Shown: positions 12,182 to 17,948 of the stretch, piece by piece
Position numbering within the stretch: position 1 is the stretch's first letter
Layout of the letters: each line of letters opens with the position of its first letter
Virus record (IMG/VR): IMGVR_UViG_3300037346_000355
Coordinates: 1-21,751 of that record
Direction: 5' to 3' (one strand)
DNA: 21,751 bases
DNA from: a virus
Made by a program: the position numbers and the translations under genes
Notes under the pieces: model-generated
Seen by the model: the letters and a program-made list of their open reading frames with translations, nothing else
What the model was told of the DNA's origin: nothing
Database searches by the model: none

Positions 12182-12219
12182 AGCCTTCAGAAGCCTTCAG
12201 AGACAATCTGGGGGCTTTT
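12182..12219 (+). terminator. Intrinsic terminator after the ADP-ribosyltransferase gene
   Basis: AAGCCTTCAGA (12191-12201) pairs with TCTGGGGGCTT (12207-12217), 11 bp with two G-T pairs, loop GACAA, ending in TTTT. The left arm is preceded by a tandem copy (AGCCTTCAGA twice, 12182-12201), which would allow an alternative register. Confidence 0.8.
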
Positions 12220-12309
12220 ACCTTTGTTTTGATGCAATCACCCGTGGTACATCGTCAAAGTCCGTTAGCCGCCGTTCTACGAGGTCATTTTTAGGCTAGA
12301 TTTGCCAAA

Positions 12310-12345
12310 TGTCAAAAGTATCCCGATAACGTTATCCTTTTGACA
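12310..12345. promoter_or_regulatory. Nested inverted repeat, candidate operator/promoter
   Basis: TGTCAAAAG (12310-12318) and CTTTTGACA (12337-12345) form a 9-bp inverted repeat around the perfect palindrome GATAACGTTATC (12325-12336). It contains TTGACA (12340-12345), which could be a -35, and TAACGTTAT as at 9264. The rest of the 275-nt gap 12166-12440 holds the terminator and no gene that I can see. Confidence 0.55.
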
Positions 12346-12440
12346 CGAGAAGTGAAAAAAAGACTTCTATCGAAAAAACTTACCGTGCTGGGAATGCTGC
12401 TATGGTAGATACTTGAACTTAATGAAGGATAGAGGACCCA

Positions 12441-12674
12441 ATGGGATTTGATGCTGCCGCACACGATGACCGTGAGAAAGCTCGCAAAGCACACGAAGCC
12501 GAGTTTGAACGTATGACTAACCCAGGTCAGTTTAATAAGTTCCCTGTTAGGGTTGACCTTCCAAGAATTGTTCCCGCTAGGTACGACAACTCCCGCTCTG
12601 AGCTTTTGGGTAAAGTGACCCCAACTCCTGAAGAACCTGCTAGAAAACGAAAAAACCCAAACCACCTCTTTTAG
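12441..12674 (+). CDS. Hypothetical protein, 77 aa
   Basis: Unrecognised. Charged helix near the N-terminus (DDREKARKAHEAEFERM, about residues 9-25), Pro/Arg-rich C-terminus ending RKRKNPNHLF. GATAGAGGACCC lies before the ATG. First gene after the terminator and operator region, so it probably starts a new transcript. Confidence 0.7.
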   Translation: MGFDAAAHDDREKARKAHEAEFERMTNPGQFNKFPVRVDLPRIVPARYDNSRSELLGKVTPTPEEPARKRKNPNHLF

Positions 12675-12679
12675 AGTGC

Positions 12680-12691
12680 TATGCTTGACAC
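12680..12691 (+). promoter_or_regulatory. -10 box of a leaderless promoter
   Basis: TATGCT (12680-12685), six bases, then the ATG at 12692. This is the same spacing as at 9270 and 18644, and there is no ribosome site. It overlaps the region just past the stop of the 77-aa gene. Confidence 0.55.
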
Positions 12692-12868
12692 ATGAACCCA
12701 GGACCTCAAGTAATGTGTGCTAAGTGCTTAGACGTCATCGCCTCTACAAATCGTCATCACTTTATTTCATGCCATTGTAAAGCTATCTCTATTGATGGCG
12801 GTAGCGACTACACTAAGTGTGTAGGAAACCCCGAAGACTTTATCTGGGACTTTGAGAGCGAAGAATGA
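12692..12868 (+). CDS. DUF7695-like zinc-binding protein, 58 aa
   Basis: Has CAKC (residues 9-12), then RHHFISCHCKAISIDGGSDY (21-40), closely following the pattern CxxC, RHDFVxCxCGAIxVDGGxDY of a small family found in phages and bacteria. The four Cys form a zinc site. No ribosome site; a TATGCT box lies six bases before the ATG. Its stop overlaps the next ATG (ATGA). Molecular role unknown. Confidence 0.75.
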   Translation: MNPGPQVMCAKCLDVIASTNRHHFISCHCKAISIDGGSDYTKCVGNPEDFIWDFESEE

Positions 12869-13053
12869 AATTCAGCACATTAGAAGAAGCATTAGGGCAC
12901 TTATACAAAGCTCTCGATACCGTACGACGTCTTCCTCTTCAAGAGTACGACAGCTCCGTTGTTGTTGGGGCAATGATTAACATAGAAGTTACTATCGACT
13001 CATTAGAAACGAACAGTAAAAGGAATACTCATGAAAGTAACACTAAGTTCTGA
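12865..13053 (+). CDS. Hypothetical protein, 62 aa
   Basis: Unrecognised, predicted all-helical (two helices, about residues 5-20 and 28-50). ATGA overlap upstream; its last 23 bases overlap the next gene in another frame. Confidence 0.65.
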   Translation: MKFSTLEEALGHLYKALDTVRRLPLQEYDSSVVVGAMINIEVTIDSLETNSKRNTHESNTKF

Positions 13054-13522
13054 AGAGATTGCTATGGCCGCTGCAATAGCAGTTCACCGTGGCATTGACG
13101 CAATTAGGAACGAACGCAAAAACAATCATGGTTTTAAAGGCAATGGTTGGACCGAGAACATTGAAGGTTACTGTGCTGAGCTTGTGGTCTCTAAAGTACT
13201 GGACGTATTCTACAGTGCAGGTGCTGGCAAAGGTTTCAAGGGAGCAGATGTGGCTGACAAAGTTCAGGTACGTTGGGCTACTGAAGATGGATATCGATTA
13301 ATCATCCGCCCTGCTGACCACACAGACTACTTTTACGTACTGGTCACAGGAGAAGCTCCTACCTACGACATAAAAGGGTTCATTCACGGGTCTGACGCTA
13401 AGCAGGAGTATTACTACGACAACCCAGGAAACGGGCGACCAGATGCCTGGTGGATTCCACAATTTGCATTAGAGCCAATAGATGAGCTTCTAGATAGACT
13501 TACTCTTCCTGTTTCTGTATAA
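13031..13522 (+). CDS. Conserved phage protein, possible PD-(D/E)XK-like nuclease, 163 aa
   Basis: Resembles a family of uncharacterised phage proteins with NIEGYCAELVVSKVL (about residues 43-57), GADVADKVQVRW (71-82), YFYVLVTGEAPTYDIKGFIHG (100-120) and WWIPQ (140-144). The order Glu in a helix, then Asp, then a strand ending QVR is that of a PD-(D/E)XK nuclease core with Q-x-R in place of E-x-K, so the fold is plausible but catalysis is uncertain. AAAAGGAATAC is a good ribosome site. The 3' end of the gene appears to contain a promoter for the following RNA. Confidence 0.6.
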   Translation: MKVTLSSEEIAMAAAIAVHRGIDAIRNERKNNHGFKGNGWTENIEGYCAELVVSKVLDVFYSAGAGKGFKGADVADKVQVRWATEDGYRLIIRPADHTDYFYVLVTGEAPTYDIKGFIHGSDAKQEYYYDNPGNGRPDAWWIPQFALEPIDELLDRLTLPVSV

Positions 13523-13523
13523 T
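13495..13523 (+). promoter_or_regulatory. Promoter for the non-coding segment
   Basis: TAGACT (13495-13500), 17-nt spacer, TATAAT (13518-13523), overlapping the end of the preceding gene. Predicted transcription start about 13530. The -10 is perfect and the spacing ideal; the -35 matches TTGACA at four of six positions. Confidence 0.6.
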
Positions 13524-13529
13524 AACGCC

Positions 13530-13760
13530 AGTAGCAAGGATAAAGTCCCTGAGGTCGTTTTACTTCTCTTATGACGCTCATACTCCCTCCAAGCGAATTC
13601 TAGAGTAGTAGCTTGGCACCGCACAGCTTGAGGTGTGTTGTAGGGTAAGGCTGGAGTTGAGGAAGCTATACGCAGTCCTCATGAGGTGCAGGGCCTCACA
13701 ACTCACGGTGGTTAGCGGCGTTACTTCGGACGAAGTTGTGTCGGGGACTAAATCCCCTCA
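13530..13760 (+). ncRNA. Hairpin-rich non-coding RNA candidate
   Basis: The 320-nt gap 13523-13843 lacks a convincing gene but has a promoter at its head and a chain of stable hairpins: TGAGGA/TCCTCA (13658-13663 with 13676-13681), TGAGG/CCTCA (13682-13686 with 13694-13698), ACTTC/GAAGT with loop GGAC (13723-13736) and GGGGA/TCCCC (13743-13757). The TGAGG/CCTCA arms recur, so alternative pairings are possible. It does not fit tRNA, tmRNA or another class I recognise. The 3' end is undefined. Confidence 0.5.
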
Positions 13761-13843
13761 CCTTATGTTGCGGTCAGGGTTAACAGCAGCCACAGCACTT
13801 TCAATAAACGATTATTAACAACCATTTATAGACGGGATAAATA

Positions 13844-14089
13844 ATGACTCACTTTCCTCACATGGCACCAGCAGACTTCGTAGAAGTGTTTGCCCCAGCT
13901 CTGCAGCAGTATCTAGAAGACGTGTACGGCTCAGATAAAGTCAGTCACCCAGGAGACTTGCTTTCTCAAACTTCTACTTTCTTTGACGTGTCTTATTACT
14001 CAATTTCTGCAATATTAAACTTTATTGACTATACTGGGTCTACTGCATCGTCAGCAGTTATTGGTGGCTCTGACGAAGTAGTGCTTTAA
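13844..14089 (+). CDS. Hypothetical protein, 81 aa
   Basis: Unrecognised; acidic, with a His-containing N-terminus (MTHFPHMAPADF) and aromatic centre (FFDVSYYSISAILNFIDY). The ribosome site is weak (GGGAT). It is isolated between two RNA-like segments. Confidence 0.6.
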   Translation: MTHFPHMAPADFVEVFAPALQQYLEDVYGSDKVSHPGDLLSQTSTFFDVSYYSISAILNFIDYTGSTASSAVIGGSDEVVL

Positions 14090-14093
14090 AACT

Positions 14094-14175
14094 AAACAGT
14101 GGCAAGTACTTCGGTTATCCGATTATGACTAACCAAATCTTCTACTACGACTTCTGGTTGTACTTGCCACTGTTT
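14094..14175 (+). ncRNA. Long-stem RNA with branched loop
   Basis: AAACAGTGGCAAGTAC (14094-14109) pairs perfectly with 14160-14175 over 16 bp. Inside the 50-nt loop TCGG/CCGA (14111-14122) and AACCA/TGGTT (14131-14135 with 14155-14159, abutting the main stem) can form a three-way junction. TTTTAA follows. The loop is too large for an ordinary terminator; a structured RNA or an unusual terminator are the main options. Confidence 0.55.
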
Positions 14176-14178
14176 TAA

Positions 14179-14250
14179 GGGCTGACTAGCGTTTCGTGGG
14201 GTCTTTAATTCCTTTCTGACCACATGGGGGTGCAATTCCCCCACAGCCCA
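14179..14250 (+). ncRNA. tRNA-sized T-loop RNA (degenerate tRNA or tRNA-like leader)
   Basis: 72 nt. The outer stem is GGGCTG/CAGCCC (14179-14184 with 14244-14249). The T-arm-like hairpin is TGGGGG/CCCCCA (14225-14230 with 14238-14243) with loop TGCAATT, which fits the T-loop pattern apart from G at position 55. A14250 would be the discriminator, followed by CCT rather than CCA. No proper D-arm and only a weak central stem. It ends 17 nt before the FmdB start. It shares the T-loop hairpin and closing stem of the elements at 3719 and 5285. Confidence 0.45.
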
Positions 14251-14266
14251 CCTGGAAAGGAGAACC

Positions 14267-14434
14267 ATGGCTACCTACGAGTACGTCTGTAAAGAGTGCG
14301 ACAGTACCGTGGATATTTCACATCCCATTGACCAGTCCCCTGTGATACTATGTGGGACGTGCTCTAAACCGAGACGCAAGAAATTCTCACTAGGTGCGGT
14401 CACTTTCAAGGGCGGCGGATGGGGTAAAAGCTAA
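14267..14434 (+). CDS. FmdB-type zinc-ribbon protein, 55 aa
   Basis: Starts MATYEYVCKECD, the hallmark of the FmdB/CxxC putative regulatory family. CKEC (residues 8-11) and CGTC (29-32) form the zinc ribbon; a basic segment (KPRRKKFS) and a Gly-rich end (TFKGGGWGKS) also match the family, including the F-K-G-x-G-W motif. The family is regulatory by annotation only; in phages it sits near structural or lysis genes. The ribosome site GGAAAGGAG is the strongest in this region. TAATG overlap with the next small gene. Confidence 0.85.
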   Translation: MATYEYVCKECDSTVDISHPIDQSPVILCGTCSKPRRKKFSLGAVTFKGGGWGKS

Positions 14435-14532
14435 TGGCTAAAACAAGTAACGATAAAAGAAACAGCGGCAAGGCCTCTAAGCAGCGGCCCAAGATGTTTG
14501 ATAAGAATAAACGCCGCTTAGTTTCAGTATAA
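14434..14532 (+). CDS. Basic small protein, 32 aa
   Basis: Starts MAKTSNDKRNSG; 12 of 32 residues are Lys or Arg. Its ATG overlaps the FmdB stop (TAATG). No family recognised; probably binds nucleic acid or is disordered. Its stop lies 5 nt before the tRNA. Confidence 0.6.
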   Translation: MAKTSNDKRNSGKASKQRPKMFDKNKRRLVSV

Positions 14533-14537
14533 AACTT

Positions 14538-14609
14538 TCTCCCTTAGCTCAGCGGCAGAGCAGAGAGCTGTTAACTCTAAGGCCCGTGGTTCGAATCCAC
14601 GAGGGAGAG
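14538..14609 (+). tRNA. tRNA-Asn (anticodon GTT)
   Basis: A complete cloverleaf: acceptor TCTCCCT/AGGGAGA, D-arm GCTC/GAGC, anticodon loop CTGTTAA with GTT, T-arm CGTGG-TTCGAAT-CCACG, and discriminator G, which is right for Asn. The first anticodon-stem pair (G27-A43) is a mismatch. CCA is not encoded. It is the only clear tRNA in the window. Confidence 0.93.
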
Positions 14610-14651
14610 CTTTAGCACCCCAACATCACCACTCTATGGGAAAATGTACCT

Positions 14652-14729
14652 GTGAGCAGCAACGTCCCAGCTGTCTTGTACGGACGTGATAAACGTCAAT
14701 GCGACCTTTCTATCTCAGGAGAAGAATGA
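14652..14729 (+). CDS. Possible 25-aa protein, GTG start
   Basis: Encodes a short peptide (SSNVPAVLYGRDKRQCDLS region) that ends in an ATGA overlap with the following gene. The ribosome site is weak (GGGAAAATG). It may be a coupling peptide. The same DNA in another frame could extend the next gene to 14699. Confidence 0.35.
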   Translation: MSSNVPAVLYGRDKRQCDLSISGEE

Positions 14730-14959
14730 CTTCAGACGCTTGGAACAACACAGAGTTAGCTACTGCTTTAAAGGAGCTAGGGGCAGTCCCTAACACTCCT
14801 CGGGGGGCGTCAGTACTAAGTGCACGTCAAAACAGCAATGGCACACCAAGCAGTTATGCCGCGTTAAGCACTGGTCCTAACACTACTTCTAAACGCACTG
14901 TTGACAGAAGTGCTGGAGATAGGGTCTTTAACGCAGGATTTGGCGGCCTTTCCAACTAG
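14726..14959 (+). CDS. Hypothetical protein, 77 aa
   Basis: Unrecognised; Ser/Thr/Asn-rich and probably flexible. The start at 14726 is chosen because CAGGAGAAGA immediately precedes it; an in-frame ATG at 14699 has no ribosome site. Confidence 0.65.
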   Translation: MTSDAWNNTELATALKELGAVPNTPRGASVLSARQNSNGTPSSYAALSTGPNTTSKRTVDRSAGDRVFNAGFGGLSN

Positions 14960-15009
14960 CCCTCTTTACTGCGTAGAACTCACTAGTCAATCTACGAAAG
15001 AGACGTTCC

Positions 15010-15216
15010 TTGAATATCCCCAATGAAGAAGCTTTCTCTAAAGCTGACTTTGCAGCAAACCAATGGGAGCAAGAGCATAACCACAAGCTCAGTAGTGAAG
15101 ACTACTCTGAGTTTGTTTGGTGGTACATGATGGAACTAAAGCACCCCAGAGTAGGCGATTATGCGTTTACGCCTGTATCAATCTCGAAATCAACGACAAT
15201 AGAAGAAACAGGTTAG
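15010..15216 (+). CDS. Hypothetical protein, 68 aa, TTG start
   Basis: Unrecognised acidic, Trp-rich helical protein (FAANQWEQEHNH and EFVWWYMMELKHP, about residues 14-25 and 36-48). No ATG in frame near the 5' end; TTG at 15010 follows GAAAGAGACG, a weak ribosome site. Located 7 nt before the endolysin gene. Confidence 0.55.
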   Translation: MNIPNEEAFSKADFAANQWEQEHNHKLSSEDYSEFVWWYMMELKHPRVGDYAFTPVSISKSTTIEETG

Positions 15217-15223
15217 GAAAAGT

Positions 15224-15760
15224 ATGTCTTGGATTATGCCATTTCTTGAAATCACTGTCACAGGTGAATACGGGACTATGTCCGCCTTTCGTCGGCAAAA
15301 CAACATGCAGCCTCACTCAGGGACTGACTGGGCACCTGCAGGCTCTAACCTTGGTAAAGTCAAGATACCTTCTATCGCTAAAGGCACGATAAAGCTCATT
15401 GAGTGGTCGGATGTCCTCGGCTGGGTAATTGTTCAAACGGCCATGGATAAAGACAAGAAAATATGGTATTTAGGTTATTCCCATGTATCCTGTGGCAGAC
15501 ACGGGATAAATTGCAAAGGACCTAAAGTTGAGGGTGCCCATGTTCCTATACGTAAGAAAGTAGGGGACAAGGTTGAAGCTGGGCAGGTTATGGCGTTTAT
15601 CGGTAACACGGGCTCTGGAAGCTCTGGCTCCCACCTTCATGGAACTGCATCACGGACACTTAAAGGTGTTTTCGGTCCAACCTCTGTCAAAGTAGACCTC
15701 AAGAAATTAATCCAAGATAACCTAGTCACAGTGTGCTCTTGTTCCAAGAGGGAGCTATGA
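15224..15760 (+). CDS. M23-family endopeptidase, endolysin
   Basis: 178 aa, a LytM-type zinc endopeptidase that cuts peptide cross-bridges in cell-wall peptidoglycan. The ligand and catalytic residues are H31 and D35 in HSGTD, H87 in YSHVS, and H137 and H139 in SHLHG, all present and correctly ordered. KVGDKVEAGQVMAFIGNTG (112-130) is the conserved strand before the HxH. No signal peptide and no separate cell-wall-binding domain. TAGGAAAAGT is the ribosome site. The ATGA overlap with the next membrane gene and a holin further on argue for an endolysin, although a tail-tip wall hydrolase cannot be excluded. Confidence 0.85.
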   Translation: MSWIMPFLEITVTGEYGTMSAFRRQNNMQPHSGTDWAPAGSNLGKVKIPSIAKGTIKLIEWSDVLGWVIVQTAMDKDKKIWYLGYSHVSCGRHGINCKGPKVEGAHVPIRKKVGDKVEAGQVMAFIGNTGSGSSGSHLHGTASRTLKGVFGPTSVKVDLKKLIQDNLVTVCSCSKREL

Positions 15761-16044
15761 AATCTATCCTAAATGCAGTGTTCTTTTTAAAGGAAGAGTC
15801 TGAGGCCACACAAGGTCCTAGCTGGAAATTTCGTAGGACTCTAATCTTTGGAGCCTACCGCCTAGGCTTTGCCATGGTTATATTTGGGGGCCTCACTTTT
15901 CTAAACGACATGCACGGTGTAGGTGTTGCCCTTATTACAGGCGGGGTATCTCTTATCAGCATTATATTGACCGCCTACACAGCGATTGCTACATTTGAAG
16001 ATGTAAAACTATACAAACCTAATAACAACGAAATGGAGCCATAA
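15757..16044 (+). CDS. Two-helix membrane protein, lysis cassette
   Basis: 95 aa. Two predicted membrane segments, LIFGAYRLGFAMVIFGGLTFL and VGVALITGGVSLISIILTAYTA, with a charged N-terminal tail and an acidic C-terminus. The ATG at 15757 is preferred to upstream starts because AGAGGGAGCT precedes it and it overlaps the endolysin stop (ATGA). It sits between endolysin and r1t holin, so it is a second holin, antiholin or accessory lysis protein by context. Confidence 0.75.
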   Translation: MKSILNAVFFLKEESEATQGPSWKFRRTLIFGAYRLGFAMVIFGGLTFLNDMHGVGVALITGGVSLISIILTAYTAIATFEDVKLYKPNNNEMEP

Positions 16045-16250
16045 TGACTATTCTGACTAAGAAGTTCTGGAGTTTTGCGGGAGAACGAGCCATCAAAACA
16101 TTTGCACAGGCCGCAGTGGCTGTGCTGGGAACTGGGAGTATTGGATTGCTAACTATTGACTACGTAACCCTAGTTAGTATATCTGGTGGAGCAGCCCTAC
16201 TGTCGGTGCTAACTTCTATCATCTCTGTAACTAGCCCTAAAGAAGACTAG
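16044..16250 (+). CDS. r1t-type holin, 68 aa
   Basis: KKFWSFAGERAIKTFAQAAVAVL (about residues 6-28) and the hydrophobic GGAALLSVLTSIISV (48-62) match the r1t holin family (ERAIKTFAQ is its hallmark). Two short membrane helices flank a turn (TIDYV). It would form the inner-membrane lesion that releases the endolysin. Coupled to the upstream gene by TAATG. Confidence 0.85.
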   Translation: MTILTKKFWSFAGERAIKTFAQAAVAVLGTGSIGLLTIDYVTLVSISGGAALLSVLTSIISVTSPKED

Positions 16251-16258
16251 GAGCACTC

Positions 16259-16477
16259 GTGAGCCCACGTATGCTTCCTCGTAAAAACTTAGCCCCTAAT
16301 AATCAAAAGCTGACTCCTAAGGAGTACTCTCCCACATTAGGGCCTCAATGGCCTAAGTCAACTGAGATTCCAAGTATTGTTAGCTGGGCGTCTCCAGGTA
16401 GGGGACAGGCTGGGGAGTCTGTTAGTGGTGGTCCAAATACTAAAAGATGGGCAATACGAAAAGGCCCAATGAGATAA
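16259..16477 (+). CDS. Hypothetical protein, 72 aa, GTG start
   Basis: Unrecognised; Pro-rich and basic, probably unstructured. TAGGAGCACTC precedes the GTG. It ends 11 nt before the terminator hairpin, and its last 38 bases overlap the antisense membrane gene. Confidence 0.6.
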   Translation: MSPRMLPRKNLAPNNQKLTPKEYSPTLGPQWPKSTEIPSIVSWASPGRGQAGESVSGGPNTKRWAIRKGPMR

Positions 16478-16628
16478 CTAGGTACCCTAAAGCTACGCCT
16501 ATCCATCCGATAGTGCGTAGCTTTTTGGCAAACGGGTCCTTTGAACCTTGGGACAGCCACTGCAAAAACAACATAAAGAATGTGCAAAAAACTACAAAAA
16601 TAGTAAACAAGACAAAAAGTGTCTGCAT
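16440..16628 (-). CDS. Antisense small membrane protein, 62 aa
   Basis: The only leftward gene in the rightward half. Two strongly hydrophobic segments (LFVLFTIFVVFCTFFMLFLQW, about residues 4-24, and GWIGVALGYLVISLGLFVLPIF, 41-62) are joined by a basic loop (SKDPFAKKLR). GGAGAACTT is a proper ribosome site, and TTGCAG-18 nt-TATGAT (16690-16661) could be its promoter. Its coding sequence contains the plus-strand terminator hairpin at 16489-16526. The plus-strand frame on the same DNA looks like a shadow. It may be a holin regulator or exclusion protein; this is inference. Confidence 0.55.
   Translation of the reverse strand: MQTLFVLFTIFVVFCTFFMLFLQWLSQGSKDPFAKKLRTIGWIGVALGYLVISLGLFVLPIF
16489..16526 (+). 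terminator. Intrinsic terminator after the lysis genes
   Basis: AAAGCTACGC-CTATC (16489-16503) pairs with GATAG-T-GCGTAGCTTT (16509-16524), 15 bp with one bulged T and loop CATCC, followed by TT. It is symmetrical enough to act in both directions, but lies inside the minus-strand membrane gene. Confidence 0.8.
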
Positions 16629-16660
16629 AAGTTCTCCGAGTATCGGGTGCGGTATCAGCT

Positions 16661-16690
16661 ATCATACTCCACAATAGTAGATACCTGCAA
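16661..16690 (-). promoter_or_regulatory. Possible promoter of the antisense membrane gene
   Basis: On the minus strand TTGCAG (16690-16685), 18-nt spacer, TATGAT (16666-16661), giving a short leader before the GGAG and ATG of the membrane gene. The -35 is weak. Confidence 0.4.
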
Positions 16691-16713
16691 CTTACCTTAG
16701 GACCTGTTTATAA

Positions 16714-17064
16714 ATGTCTTCAGAAATGACTTTAATCCTAACCCTCGCTGCCAGCATCACTGTGGTAGTAGGTGCTCTGTTTGCTATTAAGCAACTACTT
16801 TCTCCCCTTTTTAGAAGGCTCTTCGCCGCAATGGCCGCGTGGGAGAACTTTATGCACGATTGGGCAGGAACCACAGGCCGTGACGGTAGGGACAGAGACC
16901 CTGGAGTTATGGAAAGACTTAATAAGATTGACGGTCAGTTATCTAATAATGGGGGAAGCTCCCTTAAGGATGCGGTAGACCGCATTGAAGATAGGATTGA
17001 AAAAGGCGACAACAAGTTTCAGTCGTTAGAAAAGCGTATTACTAAGCTAGAAGGTAAACTGTAA
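16714..17064 (+). CDS. DUF2746-like membrane/coiled-coil protein, 116 aa
   Basis: One N-terminal membrane helix (about residues 6-30, LILTLAASITVVVGALFAI), then a DWAGTTGRDGRDRDPGVMERL segment and NNGGSSLKDAVDRIE (about 79-93), both typical of the DUF2746 family of actinobacteriophage proteins, ending in a coiled coil (about 88-116). Placed just after the lysis genes. Function unproven; a membrane-anchored lysis or spanin-like role is sometimes suggested by position. The ribosome site is weak (TTAGGACC). Confidence 0.75.
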   Translation: MSSEMTLILTLAASITVVVGALFAIKQLLSPLFRRLFAAMAAWENFMHDWAGTTGRDGRDRDPGVMERLNKIDGQLSNNGGSSLKDAVDRIEDRIEKGDNKFQSLEKRITKLEGKL

Positions 17065-17066
17065 GT

Positions 17067-17486
17067 ATGTTACCAAGTGCAAAACCTCAGTACAGCGTGC
17101 AAGAAGGCATGGCTGGTCAGATAATTACGGGTGCCGTAAGTAAGTTTGTCAAAGGGGCTACTGCAGTTAATAGAGCTAAGGCTCAAAACAAGGCTGGCGA
17201 AGATGCTAATCAAAGAAGGACTGACGAAGCATCCTACGAGCGTGGCCTAAGTGATAAGGCTGCTCAAAATAAAGCCAATAACATCTCAGCACAAGAGCAA
17301 GTTGCTTGGTCTAACTATAAAGGGCATTCAGGAATGTCTGCCGCACAGGTAAAGAAGCTAAGTGGCGGTCAAAGGCGAGCCCAGACTCAAATGGGAAGCC
17401 TAAATCGTGGAGCGACTACCTCAGCGGGCCCAGGCGGCCGACGGTCCTCCTCTGGAATCGCCAGCTTCTCAGGAAAGCGAATCTAA
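17067..17486 (+). CDS. Basic hypothetical protein, 139 aa
   Basis: Unrecognised. Ala/Gln/Lys-rich helical centre (about residues 30-95) and a Ser/Gly/Arg-rich tail (about 110-139). It starts 2 nt after the DUF2746-like gene, probably coupled, and overlaps the next ATG. A structural or scaffold-like role would fit its composition and position, but no motif supports this. Confidence 0.65.
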   Translation: MLPSAKPQYSVQEGMAGQIITGAVSKFVKGATAVNRAKAQNKAGEDANQRRTDEASYERGLSDKAAQNKANNISAQEQVAWSNYKGHSGMSAAQVKKLSGGQRRAQTQMGSLNRGATTSAGPGGRRSSSGIASFSGKRI

Positions 17487-17725
17487 TGACTACATGTTCA
17501 AACTGCACAAGCACCGCACAACTTCAGTACAACATCAGTGAGACTGTAAAGCTCCTTTACTGTGCGGTTCACCTCCCTAAGTTTTTAAAGGGAAGAACTG
17601 CAGCATCTTTACTGGTATCTTTTATAGAAGTACCTGCTCCTAAAAAGCCTTCTAAGAAAAAAGCCACTGCTCCTGCTGAAATCACCACAGACGAAACTGT
17701 CGAGGATACAGATGGGGATAGTTAG
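17486..17725 (+). CDS. Small zinc-binding protein, 79 aa
   Basis: CSNC (residues 4-7) and YCAVH (about 25-29) form a likely C2CH zinc site. The rest is a Lys/Pro linker and an acidic Thr-rich tail. It overlaps its neighbours at both ends. Role unknown. Confidence 0.65.
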   Translation: MTTCSNCTSTAQLQYNISETVKLLYCAVHLPKFLKGRTAASLLVSFIEVPAPKKPSKKKATAPAEITTDETVEDTDGDS

Positions 17726-17948
17726 AAAGTTTGCTATTCAGGGACACGCAGTTCCAGAATACGCAAGTAGACCCCTAGGACCTTTTCCACCCGAGGTGCT
17801 AGCCCAAACGAGGGTGGTACAAAGCGACGAACACTCGGACTCTTTACACGAAGCATGGGATGACCTACGCATGTTTAAGTGCAAGGTCTGCGGGGATGTC
17901 CTCTACGAGGACGAATTAGACATTCATGAATGTAAGGAAGAAAACTAA
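17712..17948 (+). CDS. Small protein with C-terminal zinc finger, 78 aa
   Basis: The C-terminus has CKVCGDVLYEDELDIHEC (about residues 57-74), a CxxC-HxC zinc finger common in small phage proteins. The N-terminal part is Pro-rich. It overlaps the previous gene by 14 bases and the PASTA gene by one (TAATG). Confidence 0.7.
   Translation: MGIVRKFAIQGHAVPEYASRPLGPFPPEVLAQTRVVQSDEHSDSLHEAWDDLRMFKCKVCGDVLYEDELDIHECKEEN

Noticed and set aside
13633-13818. Plus-strand open frame of 61 codons in the non-coding segment
   Set aside because: No proper ribosome site, atypical composition, and it runs through four stable hairpins.
14179-14250. Reading the 72-nt element as a suppressor tRNA with anticodon TTA
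   Set aside because: The anticodon stem would rest on G-T pairs and a mismatch, and there is no D-arm; only the acceptor- and T-arm-like parts are convincing.
16447-16677. Plus-strand 76-codon frame after the lysis genes
   Set aside because: Runs through the terminator and is antisense to the membrane gene, which has the better ribosome site and protein-like composition.
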